Below are positions 1 through 10,421 of a stretch of DNA of 64,000 nucleotides, one piece after another. Location: positions 1,674,001-1,738,000 of the forward strand of contig NZ_CP151637.1 in the NCBI RefSeq assembly GCF_038397755.1. The letters run 5' to 3'. The translations under genes were made by a program, and so were the position numbers. Each line of letters opens with the position of its first letter. Position 1 is the stretch's first letter. Source of the DNA: Microbacterium sp. LWH7-1.2 (GTDB lineage: Bacteria > Actinomycetota > Actinomycetes > Actinomycetales > Microbacteriaceae). Under the pieces are notes generated by a model. That model made no database searches, was not told where the DNA came from, and saw only the letters and a list, made by a program, of their open reading frames with translations.

Positions 1-516
1 CTCTCCGCGCTCGCCACCCGGGCCGGCGACCACGTGCACCTGCTGATGTTCGACCGGGCGATCCGCGCCCGCGTCACGCGCGTGGACGGGCCCGGACTGC
101 TGCCGGCCCTTGTCGACGCGATGGCTTCCGTGGAGCCGCAGCTGATCGACACCGACTGGGATGCCGCGTTCGCGCAGGTGCGCGCGCTCACCTCCCGCCC
201 GTCGCTGGTCGTGCTCCTCACCGCTCAGGACGCCGCCGAGGCGGCGCGCGGGTTCCTCGGGTCGCTCCCTGCACTCGCCCGCGGCGCGCACGTGCTGGTC
301 GGCACCGTCACCGACGAGCAGGATCCCCTCCCCGAACGCCCCGATGCCACCGACGTCTACCGCGCGGCCGCGATCGAACAGAGCGCCCACGACGCCGCGG
401 TCGTCGCCGCCGCGATCGGCCGGGCCGGCGGTGAGGCGATCGCCGCGACCCCCGAGGACCTTCCGCCGCGGATCGCCGACCGCTACCTCGCTCTGAAGGC
501 GGCCGGTCGTCTCTGA
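1..516 (+). CDS. DUF58 domain protein, C-terminal part (5' end outside window)
   Basis: The reading frame is open from the first base and ends at TGA 514-516, so this is the last 171 residues of a longer protein. The phrase AGDHVHLLMFDR matches the conserved core of DUF58 (von Willebrand A-like) proteins, and the ending PRIADRYLALKAAGRL is the usual DUF58 C-terminus. DUF58 proteins commonly sit beside MoxR AAA+ ATPases and are thought to work with them as a chaperone-like pair; their exact substrate is unknown. The GTG at 34 is not the real start, because homology continues upstream of it. A MoxR gene would be expected just outside the window. SpoIIM and RDD genes, frequent members of the same cluster, lie 4 kb downstream, separated here by aqpZ, katG and furA. 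Confidence 0.85.
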   Translation, partial: LSALATRAGDHVHLLMFDRAIRARVTRVDGPGLLPALVDAMASVEPQLIDTDWDAAFAQVRALTSRPSLVVLLTAQDAAEAARGFLGSLPALARGAHVLVGTVTDEQDPLPERPDATDVYRAAAIEQSAHDAAVVAAAIGRAGGEAIAATPEDLPPRIADRYLALKAAGRL

Positions 517-539
517 CGGCTCGGCTCGGCTCGGGTCGG

Positions 540-610
540 GGTTTGGGGCGCGCCGCGAACGTTCGGGGCGCGCGCCGCGCGCCCCGAACGTTGCTCACGC
601 GCCCCAAACC
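540..610. repeat. 71-bp nested inverted repeat
   Basis: Two perfect inverted repeats are nested. The inner arms are 17 bp each (558-574 and 576-592) with a single-base centre at 575. The outer arms are 13 bp each (540-552 and 598-610). A 5-base mismatch on each side (553-557, 593-597) separates the two stems. The whole element could form one long GC-rich hairpin or a cruciform. It lies 23 bp after the DUF58 stop codon and about 140 bp before the aquaporin promoter. It could be a strong transcription terminator, although no T-run follows, or an extragenic palindromic element. No other copy was noticed in the window. Confidence 0.8.
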
Positions 611-750
611 ATCGAGATGCAGCAGGCGGGGGAACTCGAACGCGAGGGGCACCTCGGGCCGCGGCATCCGCTCCCGGGAACAGTCGGGAACGAACGCCTG
701 AACATCTGACGAAACTCAGTGAGGTCGGGCGTCATCCGCGGACACTCGCG

Positions 751-788
751 AGCGGTTCCTGGGAAACCGCTGAACATGCCGCTAGCCT
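751..788 (+). promoter_or_regulatory. Candidate aquaporin promoter with inverted repeat
   Basis: A -10-like TAGCCT lies at 783-788, and a ribosome binding site AAGGAG at 800-805 precedes the ATG at 812. The inverted repeat AGCGGTT (751-757) / AACCGCT (765-771) has a 7-base loop and covers the place where the -35 element would lie, so it could be an operator. The -35 itself is weak. This assignment is by pattern only. Confidence 0.45.
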
Positions 789-811
789 CGCGGCGAGGAA
801 AGGAGTCCGCC

Positions 812-1609
812 ATGTCGGATACCACCATCCCGCCCACCACGGTGAACAGGCTCGTCGCGGAGGCTCTGGGAACGTTTCTGCTCGTCTTCGGCGGTGTGGG
901 CGCGGCGCTGTTCGCGGCCAACTTCCCGGCCGGGGATGAGGGCAATCCGCTGGGCATCGCCTTCGTCGGCGTCGCCCTCGCGTTCGGCCTGACCGTCGTC
1001 GCGGGCGCCTACGCATGGGGTCCGATCTCGGGTGGCCACTTCAACCCCGCCATCACGCTCGGGCTCGCCGCCGCGGGCCGCTTCGAATGGAAGAACACGA
1101 TCGGCTACATCATCGCGCAGGTGATCGGCGGCGCCCTCGGCACGACGCTCATCGTGCTGATCGGCATCTTCGGCACCGACAACTGGCTCGCCAATGCCCA
1201 GGACGCCGGCTTCGCATCGAACGGGTACGGCACCGGCGACTTCGGGTCGCCCGGTGGCTTCGAGCTCGGCGCGGCGATCATCGCAGAGGTGCTGCTGACG
1301 GCGATCTTCGTGCTCATCATCCTGGGCGTCACGCACTCTACGCGCGGTACCGCGGCGCTCGCGCCCCTCGCGATCGGCCTCACACTGACCCTCATCCACC
1401 TGATCTCGATCCCGATCGACAACACATCGGTGAACCCGGCCCGTTCCATCGCCGCGGCGATCTACGGCGGCCCCGGTCCGCTGTCGCAGCTGTGGGTGTT
1501 CATCGTGTTCCCGATCATCGGCGGCCTCATCGCCGGCGTCCTGCACCGCGCGCTCTTCGAGCCCAAGGGCACGCTGCCCCCGGTGCAGGCCGAAGCGCGC
1601 GTCCCGTAA
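812..1609 (+). CDS. aqpZ: Aquaporin (MIP family), AqpZ-like
   Basis: The 265-residue protein is a six-helix membrane channel of the MIP family. Both NPA half-helix motifs are present: GGHFNPAITLG near residue 75 and TSVNPARSI near residue 210. The sequence around the second NPA is more like water channels (AqpZ) than glycerol facilitators (GlpF), which carry D after NPAR; specificity remains an inference. The start at 812 is chosen over upstream in-frame codons because AAGGAG sits 6-11 bases before it and the protein then begins just before the first helix. The gene stands alone, converges on katG and shares a hairpin terminator with it. Some bacterial aquaporins pass hydrogen peroxide, which would fit the KatG neighbour, but nothing in the sequence proves that. 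Confidence 0.9.
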   Translation: MSDTTIPPTTVNRLVAEALGTFLLVFGGVGAALFAANFPAGDEGNPLGIAFVGVALAFGLTVVAGAYAWGPISGGHFNPAITLGLAAAGRFEWKNTIGYIIAQVIGGALGTTLIVLIGIFGTDNWLANAQDAGFASNGYGTGDFGSPGGFELGAAIIAEVLLTAIFVLIILGVTHSTRGTAALAPLAIGLTLTLIHLISIPIDNTSVNPARSIAAAIYGGPGPLSQLWVFIVFPIIGGLIAGVLHRALFEPKGTLPPVQAEARVP

Positions 1610-1627
1610 GGCCCACACCGGCGAACG

Positions 1628-1663
1628 AGAGCGGCCCGCCCCCTTCCGGGGACGGGCCGCTCT
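1628..1663. terminator. Bidirectional hairpin terminator between aqpZ and katG
   Basis: Perfect 11-bp arms AGAGCGGCCCG (1628-1638) and CGGGCCGCTCT (1653-1663) enclose a 14-base loop that can pair further (CCCC/GGGG). It lies in the 71-bp gap between the convergent aqpZ and katG stop codons. There is no U-run, which is common in high-GC actinomycetes. Confidence 0.75.
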
Positions 1664-1680
1664 CCGCGTCTGCGCAGGTG

Positions 1681-4026
<2,346 letters not shown>

Positions 4027-4518
4027 CTAGATCAGGGGCGCAGCGCCGGAGACGGCCGGATCCCCGGCGATCGATGCGGCGTTCGCGCACGCGGGGCAGA
4101 CGCCCCAGAAGGTCACCTCGGCCACCTGCACGGCGTAGCCGTGCGCGTCGGCCGGCGTCAGGCACGGTGCTGCGCCGACGACGCAGTCGACGTCTTCTAC
4201 GGCGCCGCACTGCGAGCAGATGAGGTGGTGGTGGTTGTCGTCGACCCGCAGCTCGAAGAGGCCAGGGCGTCCCGCGGGCTCGATGCGACGTGCGAGGCCA
4301 GCGTCGACGAAGTCGCCGAGGGCGTTGTACACCGACTGCAGGCTCGTGGCGGGGAGCGTCCGGGCGACGACGGCGAACAGCTCGTCGGCGCTGGCGTGAG
4401 GACGCTCGACGAGCGCCTCGACGACGGCGCGCCGGGAATCCGTCACCCGCAGTCCCGCGGCACGCAGGCGCGCCGCCGTGTCGACGGGGTGCGCGTCGAC
4501 GCTGGTGTGCGGGGTCAT
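4027..4518 (-). CDS. furA: Fur-family regulator FurA
   Basis: The 163-residue protein is a Fur/PerR-type metal-dependent repressor. The N-terminal winged helix covers about residues 12-90, with RVTDSRRAVVEAL and the recognition-helix segment TSLQSVYNALGDF. The dimerisation domain follows, with the metal-site motif HHHLICSQCG and a second cysteine pair in CPAC. In actinomycetes FurA represses its own gene and the katG behind it and is relieved by peroxide. The order furA-katG, the 36-bp gap and the palindrome over the furA promoter fit that arrangement. A -10 box TAGGCT ends six bases before the ATG, so the transcript is probably leaderless. The C-terminal tail beyond the CPAC motif is short and low in complexity. 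Confidence 0.93.
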   Translation of the reverse strand: MTPHTSVDAHPVDTAARLRAAGLRVTDSRRAVVEALVERPHASADELFAVVARTLPATSLQSVYNALGDFVDAGLARRIEPAGRPGLFELRVDDNHHHLICSQCGAVEDVDCVVGAAPCLTPADAHGYAVQVAEVTFWGVCPACANAASIAGDPAVSGAAPLI

Positions 4519-4524
4519 ACCCCG

Positions 4525-4555
4525 AGCCTAGCGTTGTTTTGAGTAATTCAAAACA
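4525..4555 (-). promoter_or_regulatory. furA promoter with FurA-type operator
   Basis: A -10 box TAGGCT (minus strand, 4530-4525) ends six bases before the furA ATG. Immediately upstream a perfect inverted repeat TGTTTTGA (4535-4542) / TCAAAACA (4548-4555) with a 5-base centre GTAAT forms a 21-bp AT-rich palindrome. It covers the expected -35 region. Its sequence resembles published actinomycete FurA boxes, as far as can be recalled. It is the obvious candidate for autorepression of the furA-katG operon. Confidence 0.8.
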
Positions 4556-4582
4556 GTGATATGCAGCATCCGTCCCGCGAAC

Positions 4583-5578
4583 TCATCCGGCGACGAGGGT
4601 CGGCGTGCCGGCCTCGTACTCGGTGAGATCTCCGGTCTCGCCCAGCCGGTGCGCGCGACCCCCGACGACGAGCATGTACAGGAGGAACAGGGCGAGCGCC
4701 GCCGCGCCGATGCCGATCTTGACCGGCCACGGCCACGGCTGCGCCGTCACGAAACCCTCGATGGCCCCCGAGACGCCGAGTGCGATCACCAGCCCGATCG
4801 CGATCGTCGCGAGGGAGCGGCCCGCCGCGGCGAGGGCTTCGCCGCGCGAGCGTGGACCGGGAGCCACCCATGCCCAGAAGATCTGCAGACCCGCGGCGCC
4901 TGCCACGAAGATGCAGGTGAGCTCGAGCAGCCCGTGCGGGAGGATGTACAGCACGAACACGTCGCCACGGTCGAACGCCGCCATCACCGCGGCCGCGGTT
5001 CCCACGCCGACGGCGTTCTGCACGAGCACCATGATCGGCCAGATGCCGGTGATGCCGAACAGCACGCATTGCGCCGCGATCCATCCGTTGTTCGTCCACA
5101 CCGTCCCGGCGAACACGGCCGCGGGGTTCTCGCTGTAGTAGTCGGTGAACTGGTTCTCGGCGTACTGCTCGAGCTGCGCCCGGCTGCCCAGGCTCGCGAT
5201 CAGCGCAGGGTCGCCCGATACCCACAGCGCGACGACGACCATCACGATGACGAACCCGATCGCGATCGCGAGCGTCGTCCAGCGCACGCGGTACAGCGCC
5301 GCCGGCAGCTGCAGCGCGAAGAAGCGAGGGATCTGCCGCATCACGTTCTCGGGCGCACCCGTCAGCCGCAGCCGGGCGCGACCCAGCATCGTCGAGACGT
5401 GATCTCCTTGAATGCTGCGACCGGCGGACGTCTTCGCGTCGGCGAGGTCAGCGGAGGCCGCGCGATAGCGCGTGACGAGCTCGTCCACCTCGGCGCCCGA
5501 GAGGCGGCGGGCGCGGCTGAGCTCGTCGAGCCGCGCCCATTCCTCGCGCCGAGCGGCGGTCAGCGCGTCGAGGTCCAT
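4583..5578 (-). CDS. SpoIIM-like (stage II sporulation protein M family) membrane protein
   Basis: The protein has 331 residues. A soluble N-terminal region of about 80 residues contains a helical segment with RRLSGAEVDELVTRYR, followed by five or six membrane helices. The segment FGITGIWPIMVLVQNAVGVG and the downstream PHGLLELTCIFVAGAAG are hallmarks of the SpoIIM family (PHGxxE). In non-sporulating actinomycetes these proteins have no known sporulation role and accompany MoxR/DUF58/RDD genes. The start at 5578 is chosen because the longer frame upstream runs through the divergent RDD gene. A -10-like TACAGT lies seven bases before the ATG, suggesting a leaderless transcript. furA follows 64 bp downstream on the same strand. 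Confidence 0.85.
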   Translation of the reverse strand: MDLDALTAARREEWARLDELSRARRLSGAEVDELVTRYRAASADLADAKTSAGRSIQGDHVSTMLGRARLRLTGAPENVMRQIPRFFALQLPAALYRVRWTTLAIAIGFVIVMVVVALWVSGDPALIASLGSRAQLEQYAENQFTDYYSENPAAVFAGTVWTNNGWIAAQCVLFGITGIWPIMVLVQNAVGVGTAAAVMAAFDRGDVFVLYILPHGLLELTCIFVAGAAGLQIFWAWVAPGPRSRGEALAAAGRSLATIAIGLVIALGVSGAIEGFVTAQPWPWPVKIGIGAAALALFLLYMLVVGGRAHRLGETGDLTEYEAGTPTLVAG

Positions 5579-5594
5579 GCGCTTTACTGTAGCC
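5579..5594. promoter_or_regulatory. 16-bp divergent start region between SpoIIM and RDD genes
   Basis: Only 16 bases separate the two start codons. Read leftward they hold TACAGT seven bases before the SpoIIM ATG; read rightward they hold TTTACT/TACTGT four to six bases before the RDD ATG. The two -10 boxes therefore overlap, neither gene has room for a leader with a ribosome binding site, and the -35 elements must lie inside the opposite coding sequence. Confidence 0.55.
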
Positions 5595-6440
5595 ATGCCC
5601 GCCGAGCACCCCGCGATCGTCGACATCCACCAGGACGAGGTGCTCACCGGCGAGGCCGTCGCACTCGATGTGCAGCCGCTCGGGTTCTTCATGCGCGCGC
5701 TCGGGGTGATCATCGACATGATCCTCGGCGTCGCCGTGTTCCTGCTGCTGGTGTGGGGCATCACCTGGCTTGCGGGCATCGGCGCCGTGGACGAGGCGGT
5801 CATGCCGATCCTTACGATCGTGCTGCTCGTACTGGTCATGGTCGTGATCCCGACCGTCGTCGAAACCACCACCCACGGCCGCAGCCTCGGCAAGCTCGCC
5901 GTGGGCGGGCGCATCGTGCGCACCGACGGCGGAGCCTCGGGCTTCCGTCACGCGTTCATCCGCGCTCTGGTCGGCGTCTTCGAACTGTGGTTCACCGTCG
6001 GAGCCGTCGCCGCGCTCGTCGGCGCCTTCACCCCTCGCTCGCAGCGCCTCGGCGACCTGCTCGCCGGCACCTACTCCGAGCGCACGCGCACACCGCGCCT
6101 GCCCGGCCCACAGCTGGGAATCCCCCCGGTGCTCGCGGAGTGGGCCGCGGTCGCGGATGTCGCACGACTCCCCGAGCGCCTCTCGCGGCGCCTGGCTCAG
6201 TTCGCCAGGTCGGCGCCGAGCATGGAGCCCACCGCACGCGCGCGGGTCGCGGCATCCCTCGCCCGCGAAGCCGCCGAGCACGTCTCTCCCGTCCCGTCCG
6301 TCGACCCGGAGACGTTCCTCATCGGAGTCGTCACCGTGCGCCGGGAGCGCGAGCTGCGGGCGCTGCGGCTGGAGACCGCACGCGCGGACGCACTGGCGGG
6401 CCCGGTGTCGGCCCCGCCGCGCGGATTCCCCGACCGCTGA
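5595..6440 (+). CDS. RDD family membrane protein
   Basis: The 281-residue protein carries an RDD domain (roughly residues 25-165) with about three membrane helices. The usual R-x-x-x-D features appear in FFMRALGVIIDMILG, and the charged loop HGRSLGKLAVGGRIVRTDG and the later SQRLGDLLAGTYSERT are typical. The C-terminal third is soluble, Ala/Arg-rich and probably cytoplasmic. RDD proteins are thought to act in transport or protein-complex assembly; the function here is unknown. The start at 5595 gives a protein that begins just before the conserved domain. It is divergent from the SpoIIM gene 16 bp away, a pairing that recurs in Microbacteriaceae. Confidence 0.85.
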   Translation: MPAEHPAIVDIHQDEVLTGEAVALDVQPLGFFMRALGVIIDMILGVAVFLLLVWGITWLAGIGAVDEAVMPILTIVLLVLVMVVIPTVVETTTHGRSLGKLAVGGRIVRTDGGASGFRHAFIRALVGVFELWFTVGAVAALVGAFTPRSQRLGDLLAGTYSERTRTPRLPGPQLGIPPVLAEWAAVADVARLPERLSRRLAQFARSAPSMEPTARARVAASLAREAAEHVSPVPSVDPETFLIGVVTVRRERELRALRLETARADALAGPVSAPPRGFPDR

Positions 6441-6558
6441 GTCCGCCCGGGCCGGTGTCTCCTGCGGGTTATCCTGGACCCAGCTCGACGCAGTAGGCGG
6501 CCGAGCAAGGCGCAGCGGGGAGGCCTCGCGCAGACTGAAAGGTTCATCGGCACGCGCG

Positions 6559-8169
6559 ATGGCGACACCGCACACACAGACCGTCTCCGCACCGACTCCT
6601 GATGCGCCGCGCACTCCGACCCTGCGGATCTGGCTCGTCTCGTTCGTCCTGTTCTCGCTGCTTTCGAGTCTGTGGGCGCTCGCGAGCCCGATCTTCTCGG
6701 TGCCCGATGAGAATGCGCACGCTGTGAAGGCGATCGGGCAGCTGCAGGGCCAGATGTTCGGACGCACGGTGGAGGGAGTGCGCCACCTCGTCGTGGACCT
6801 CGCCCCCGAGGACCAGTACACGCAGGACCTGCTGTGCTACGCGACGCACCCCGAGATCCCGGCCTCTTGCGACGCCGAGCTCGGCGACCCGAACGGCCAG
6901 TCGTGGTTCAACACCTGGGTGGGCACCTACAACCCGCTGTACTACTACATCGTCGGGTGGCCGACCGTGTTCCTGGATGGCAACGCCGGGGTCTACGCCA
7001 TGCGTCTGGTGAGCGCGCTTGTGGGGTCGGCGTTCCTGGCGAGCTCCTTCGTCTTCGCTGTTGCGGGGCGCCGCTCCAGATGGATGCCGCTGGGGGTCGC
7101 ATTCGCGGCGGTGCCGATGAATCTGTACCTGATGGGAGCGGTCAATCCGAACGGGCTCGAGATCGCGGCATCCGTCGCCTTGTGGGTGGGTGTGCTGAGA
7201 CTGTTCGAGACCTTCGACCGCGAGCGCGCAGACGGGGCTCCGCTGCACCGTGCGCCACTGTGGGCGCTGGTCACGGCATCGGCGATCGTGGTCGCCAACG
7301 TGCGCGCCCTCGGCCCGCTGTGGATCATCGTGATCGCCGCGATCGCCGCGCTCACCGCCGGGTGGAGGCCCGTACGCCGACTGTTCACCACCCGCGCGAA
7401 CTGGGGGTGGCTCGCGGCGATCGCGGCGGGCGCCGTGTTCTCCGTCGCGTGGACACTGGGCGGCGGCTCGTTGTCAGGTCAGGCTCTGCCGGGCGATGCG
7501 CCTCTGGTCGGAGCGAGCCTGCTCCGCGGCGCTGCCTACATGGTTCGCACGACGCCGGACTTCCTCCAACAGGCGGCGGGATGGTTCGGCTGGTTCGACA
7601 CCGTGCTGCCCACGTGGGCGTACTGGCCGCTCGTGGCGGCTGTCGCGGTGCCCGTGACACTCGCTCTGAGCGCTCTGCGGCGCAGAAGCACGATCGTGAT
7701 GGCCGTGGTGCTCGTCGCTGCCTTCCTCGTGCCCGTGGTCGTGCAGGCGCGCAGCGTCGCGCAGACAGGGATCATCTGGCAGGGACGCTATGGCCTGTTC
7801 CTGTATCTCGGCGTACTGATCGTCGCGGCGTGGCTGCTCTCCGGTCGTGACGGGCGGCGCATCGCGCACCTGTCGGTGCGGATCACCGCGATCGTCGCGA
7901 CGCTCGTCGCGGCGTTCGGACTGTACGCGTTCTGGTTGGCCCTCGTCCGCTACGTCGTGGGCATGGAGCAGCCGCTCAGCGCGATGTGGCGAGATCCGCA
8001 ATGGCAGCCGCCGCTCGGCTGGCCCGCCCTCACGCTCCTGTTCACGGCGGCATCCGCGGCGTACATCGTCTTCGTGGTGTGGCTCGCGCGGGGCGCCGCG
8101 CGGCGCGATCCCGACCCGCAACCCGCGCAGCCCGCTCCCGAGGCAGAGCGCGTCGATGCCCGCGACTGA
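6559..8169 (+). CDS. DUF2142 family membrane protein, probable GT-C-type glycosyltransferase
   Basis: The 536-residue protein has about 11-12 membrane helices. It begins with a short cytoplasmic tail and the motif ASPIFSVPDENAHA, typical of DUF2142, in which an acidic pair follows the first helix as in GT-C glycosyltransferases. A large extracytoplasmic loop (about residues 55-135) contains several Cys and aromatic residues. GT-C enzymes use polyprenyl-phosphate sugars on the outside of the membrane; that role is inferred here. The start at 6559 excludes an Arg-rich upstream extension and begins ten residues before the conserved region. The next gene, a GT4 enzyme, starts inside its end (14-bp overlap), so the two are cotranscribed. 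Confidence 0.82.
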   Translation: MATPHTQTVSAPTPDAPRTPTLRIWLVSFVLFSLLSSLWALASPIFSVPDENAHAVKAIGQLQGQMFGRTVEGVRHLVVDLAPEDQYTQDLLCYATHPEIPASCDAELGDPNGQSWFNTWVGTYNPLYYYIVGWPTVFLDGNAGVYAMRLVSALVGSAFLASSFVFAVAGRRSRWMPLGVAFAAVPMNLYLMGAVNPNGLEIAASVALWVGVLRLFETFDRERADGAPLHRAPLWALVTASAIVVANVRALGPLWIIVIAAIAALTAGWRPVRRLFTTRANWGWLAAIAAGAVFSVAWTLGGGSLSGQALPGDAPLVGASLLRGAAYMVRTTPDFLQQAAGWFGWFDTVLPTWAYWPLVAAVAVPVTLALSALRRRSTIVMAVVLVAAFLVPVVVQARSVAQTGIIWQGRYGLFLYLGVLIVAAWLLSGRDGRRIAHLSVRITAIVATLVAAFGLYAFWLALVRYVVGMEQPLSAMWRDPQWQPPLGWPALTLLFTAASAAYIVFVVWLARGAARRDPDPQPAQPAPEAERVDARD

Positions 8170-9313
8170 GCCGAGGATCGCGATCGCGTACGACTGCTTC
8201 TTTCCGCTGCAGACCGGAGGCGGCGAGCGCGTCTACCGCCGGATGGCCGAGTTGCTCGTCGATCGCGGCGCGCACGTCACGTACGTGACCCGCTCGGAGT
8301 GGGGAACGGATGCCGCGCCTCATGTGCCGTTCGACCTGCACGGCGTCTGGCGGGGCGAGATCTACGACGCGAACGGCACCCGCACGACCTCGAGCGCGGT
8401 GGCTTTCGCGTTCGGGCTGTTCCGGCACTTCGTGCGCCGGCGCAACGCGTACGACGCGGTCGTGGTCGCGGCGCTGCCGGTGCTGAACGTCTTCGCGGTT
8501 CGCCTTGCACTGCTCGGCAGTGGCACGCGCCTGGTCGTGGACTGGCTCGAGATATGGTCCGCGCGCAAGTGGCGGGCGTACGCGGGCCGGGTCACAGGCA
8601 CGATCGCGTGGGTGCTCCAGTCACTCGCGGTCCGGGTCGGCGATGTCGCCACCGTCAACAGTGGATTCACCCGGGATCGGCTGCGGGTGTACCGACCCAA
8701 GGCACGGCCGATCGTCCTGGGGCTGGTCGACCTGGTGGGGTCGGAGCCTGAAGCCTCGGTCGTTCCGTCCGAGCCGCCCACGCTGCTGTTCGTGGGCCGC
8801 CACATCCCTGACAAGCGGCTCGACGCGCTTCCGGGTGCCCTCGCGCACGCGCGGCGGGAACTCCCCGAGCTCGTCGCGCAGATCGCAGGGCGAGGTCCCG
8901 AGACGGACCGCGTCCGTGCGGCCGCGGCCGCGGCGGGCGTCGCCCACGTCATCGAGTTCGTGGGCCGCGTCGACGACGACGATCTGCGTCGCCGGTATCG
9001 CGCAGCCGCCGCGCTCGTGAACCCGTCCGCCCGCGAGGGCTTCGGGCTCGTCGTCCCTGAGGCGGCCGCGGCCGCGACCCCGAGCGTCGTCGTCGCGGGG
9101 GACGACAACGCGGCCGTCGAGCTCGTCGAGCCGGGCGTCAACGGCGCGATCGCGACGGACGTGTCGGCTGCCGCGCTCGGCGAGGCCATCGTGCGCGTGG
9201 TGAGCGCGGGAGCGGCGTTGCGCGCATCGACACTGGCGTGGTTCGAGCGCGAGCGTGTCGAGCGCGGGCTCGGCCGCTCGGTCGACGAGTTGCTGCGGCG
9301 ACTCGGATACTGA
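8156..9313 (+). CDS. Glycosyltransferase family 4
   Basis: The 385-residue protein has the GT-B fold of the GT4 family. The N-terminal acceptor domain begins IAIAYDCFFPLQTGGGERV, the usual Gly-rich loop after the first strand. The C-terminal donor domain holds LLFVGRHIPDKRLDALP and the E-x7-E motif in SAREGFGLVVPEAAAAATP. Such enzymes are cytoplasmic or peripheral and transfer sugars from nucleotide donors to lipid-linked glycans. The ATG at 8156 lies inside the preceding DUF2142 gene. The next gene is convergent with only 7 bp between stop codons, so there is no room for a separate terminator. Confidence 0.88.
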   Translation: MPATEPRIAIAYDCFFPLQTGGGERVYRRMAELLVDRGAHVTYVTRSEWGTDAAPHVPFDLHGVWRGEIYDANGTRTTSSAVAFAFGLFRHFVRRRNAYDAVVVAALPVLNVFAVRLALLGSGTRLVVDWLEIWSARKWRAYAGRVTGTIAWVLQSLAVRVGDVATVNSGFTRDRLRVYRPKARPIVLGLVDLVGSEPEASVVPSEPPTLLFVGRHIPDKRLDALPGALAHARRELPELVAQIAGRGPETDRVRAAAAAAGVAHVIEFVGRVDDDDLRRRYRAAAALVNPSAREGFGLVVPEAAAAATPSVVVAGDDNAAVELVEPGVNGAIATDVSAAALGEAIVRVVSAGAALRASTLAWFERERVERGLGRSVDELLRRLGY

Positions 9314-9320
9314 CGCAGGC

Positions 9321-10421
9321 TCAGCCCTCGAGCGCGCGCAGGAGCGCCGCACGCGTCGCGCGAGCAGTGGCATCCCACGAGAACGCCGCGGCGCGGGCGA
9401 GGCCGGCATCTGTCATCCGCGCGCGCTGCGCGGGGGAATCACGCAACGCCCGGATCGCGGCCGCGATCGCCTCGGCGTCCGCCGGATCGACATAGACGGC
9501 CGCGTCGCCCGCGACTTCGTGCACGACCGGGATGTCGGACGCGATGACGGGGCAGCCGCGTGCCATCGCCTCCAGCGGCGGCAGGCCGAAGCCCTCGAAG
9601 CGCGTGGGGAACACGAGCGCGGTCGCTTGGGCGTAGAGCTCCTCCAGCTCGTCGCGGCTCAGCCACTCGCGCAGCTGGACCGATGCCTCCAGCCCAAGGC
9701 GTCGCACGATCGGGGCGAGCGGGTCCTCGCCGTGACTACCGGTGATCACGAGCGTCGGCCGCTCGTCCGGTTCGATAAGGGCGAGGGCCTCCAGCAGCGT
9801 TTCGAATCCCTTGTGCGGCATCCTGTTCCCGACGGCGAGGAGCAGGTCGTCCCGGCGGACGGGGGCCACGCCCCTCTCGACAGGCGAGTGTGCCGACCCG
9901 GCGAGGGGAGTCACGTCGATAAGGCCGGGAGGGACTCCGAGTAGGCGCACAATGTCGTCACGGGATGCGCCGCTGACCGTGACCACCCGCCGGGCGGCCC
10001 GCGCGGCGAGGCGGATCATCGTGCGCAGCACCCGCGCGTACGCACCAGGCACGTATTCCGGGTGTCGGAACGCGAGCAGATCGTGGATCGTGAGCACGAC
10101 CGGTACGCGCGAGCGCACTGGGCCGAAGTTCGCCGGGCAGTGCACGAGCGCCGCGCCGTGCGCGCGGGCCGCGCTGGCCACGCCGAACAGCTCGCCGCGC
10201 GCCCACGCGGCGCGGTCGTCGCCACGCACACCCGAGGCGATCACGAGTCCCGGGAACCACGACATGTCAGCTGAGGCGAGCTCACGCGAGACGTACGCGA
10301 CGTACTCGAGCTCGGGGTCGTCGGGCGAGAGCCGTGTGTAGACCTCGCGCGCGTACGATTCCATGCCGCCCTTGGTTCCTGTGAAGAACTGCAGGTCCAC
10401 CATCACACGTCGCCGCGTCAT
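9321..10421 (-). CDS. Glycosyltransferase family 4
   Basis: The 366-residue GT-B enzyme begins RVMVDLQFFTGTKGGMESYA, a typical GT4 N-terminus. TIHDLLAFRHPEYV is characteristic of mannosyl/rhamnosyl GT4 enzymes. The donor domain has LLAVGNRMPHKGFETLLEAL and the catalytic E-x7-E in TRFEGFGLPPLEAMARGCPV. The ATG is embedded in the flippase stop codon (ATGA overlap at 10418-10421), showing translational coupling. It forms a three-gene operon with the flippase and a GT2 gene (order GT2, flippase, GT4). The donor sugar cannot be read from the sequence. Confidence 0.9.
   Translation of the reverse strand: MTRRRVMVDLQFFTGTKGGMESYAREVYTRLSPDDPELEYVAYVSRELASADMSWFPGLVIASGVRGDDRAAWARGELFGVASAARAHGAALVHCPANFGPVRSRVPVVLTIHDLLAFRHPEYVPGAYARVLRTMIRLAARAARRVVTVSGASRDDIVRLLGVPPGLIDVTPLAGSAHSPVERGVAPVRRDDLLLAVGNRMPHKGFETLLEALALIEPDERPTLVITGSHGEDPLAPIVRRLGLEASVQLREWLSRDELEELYAQATALVFPTRFEGFGLPPLEAMARGCPVIASDIPVVHEVAGDAAVYVDPADAEAIAAAIRALRDSPAQRARMTDAGLARAAAFSWDATARATRAALLRALEG

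Noticed and set aside
4556..6496. 646-codon plus-strand frame over SpoIIM and RDD
   Set aside because: It runs through two genes in other frames, is rich in Arg/His and has no membrane helices or motifs.
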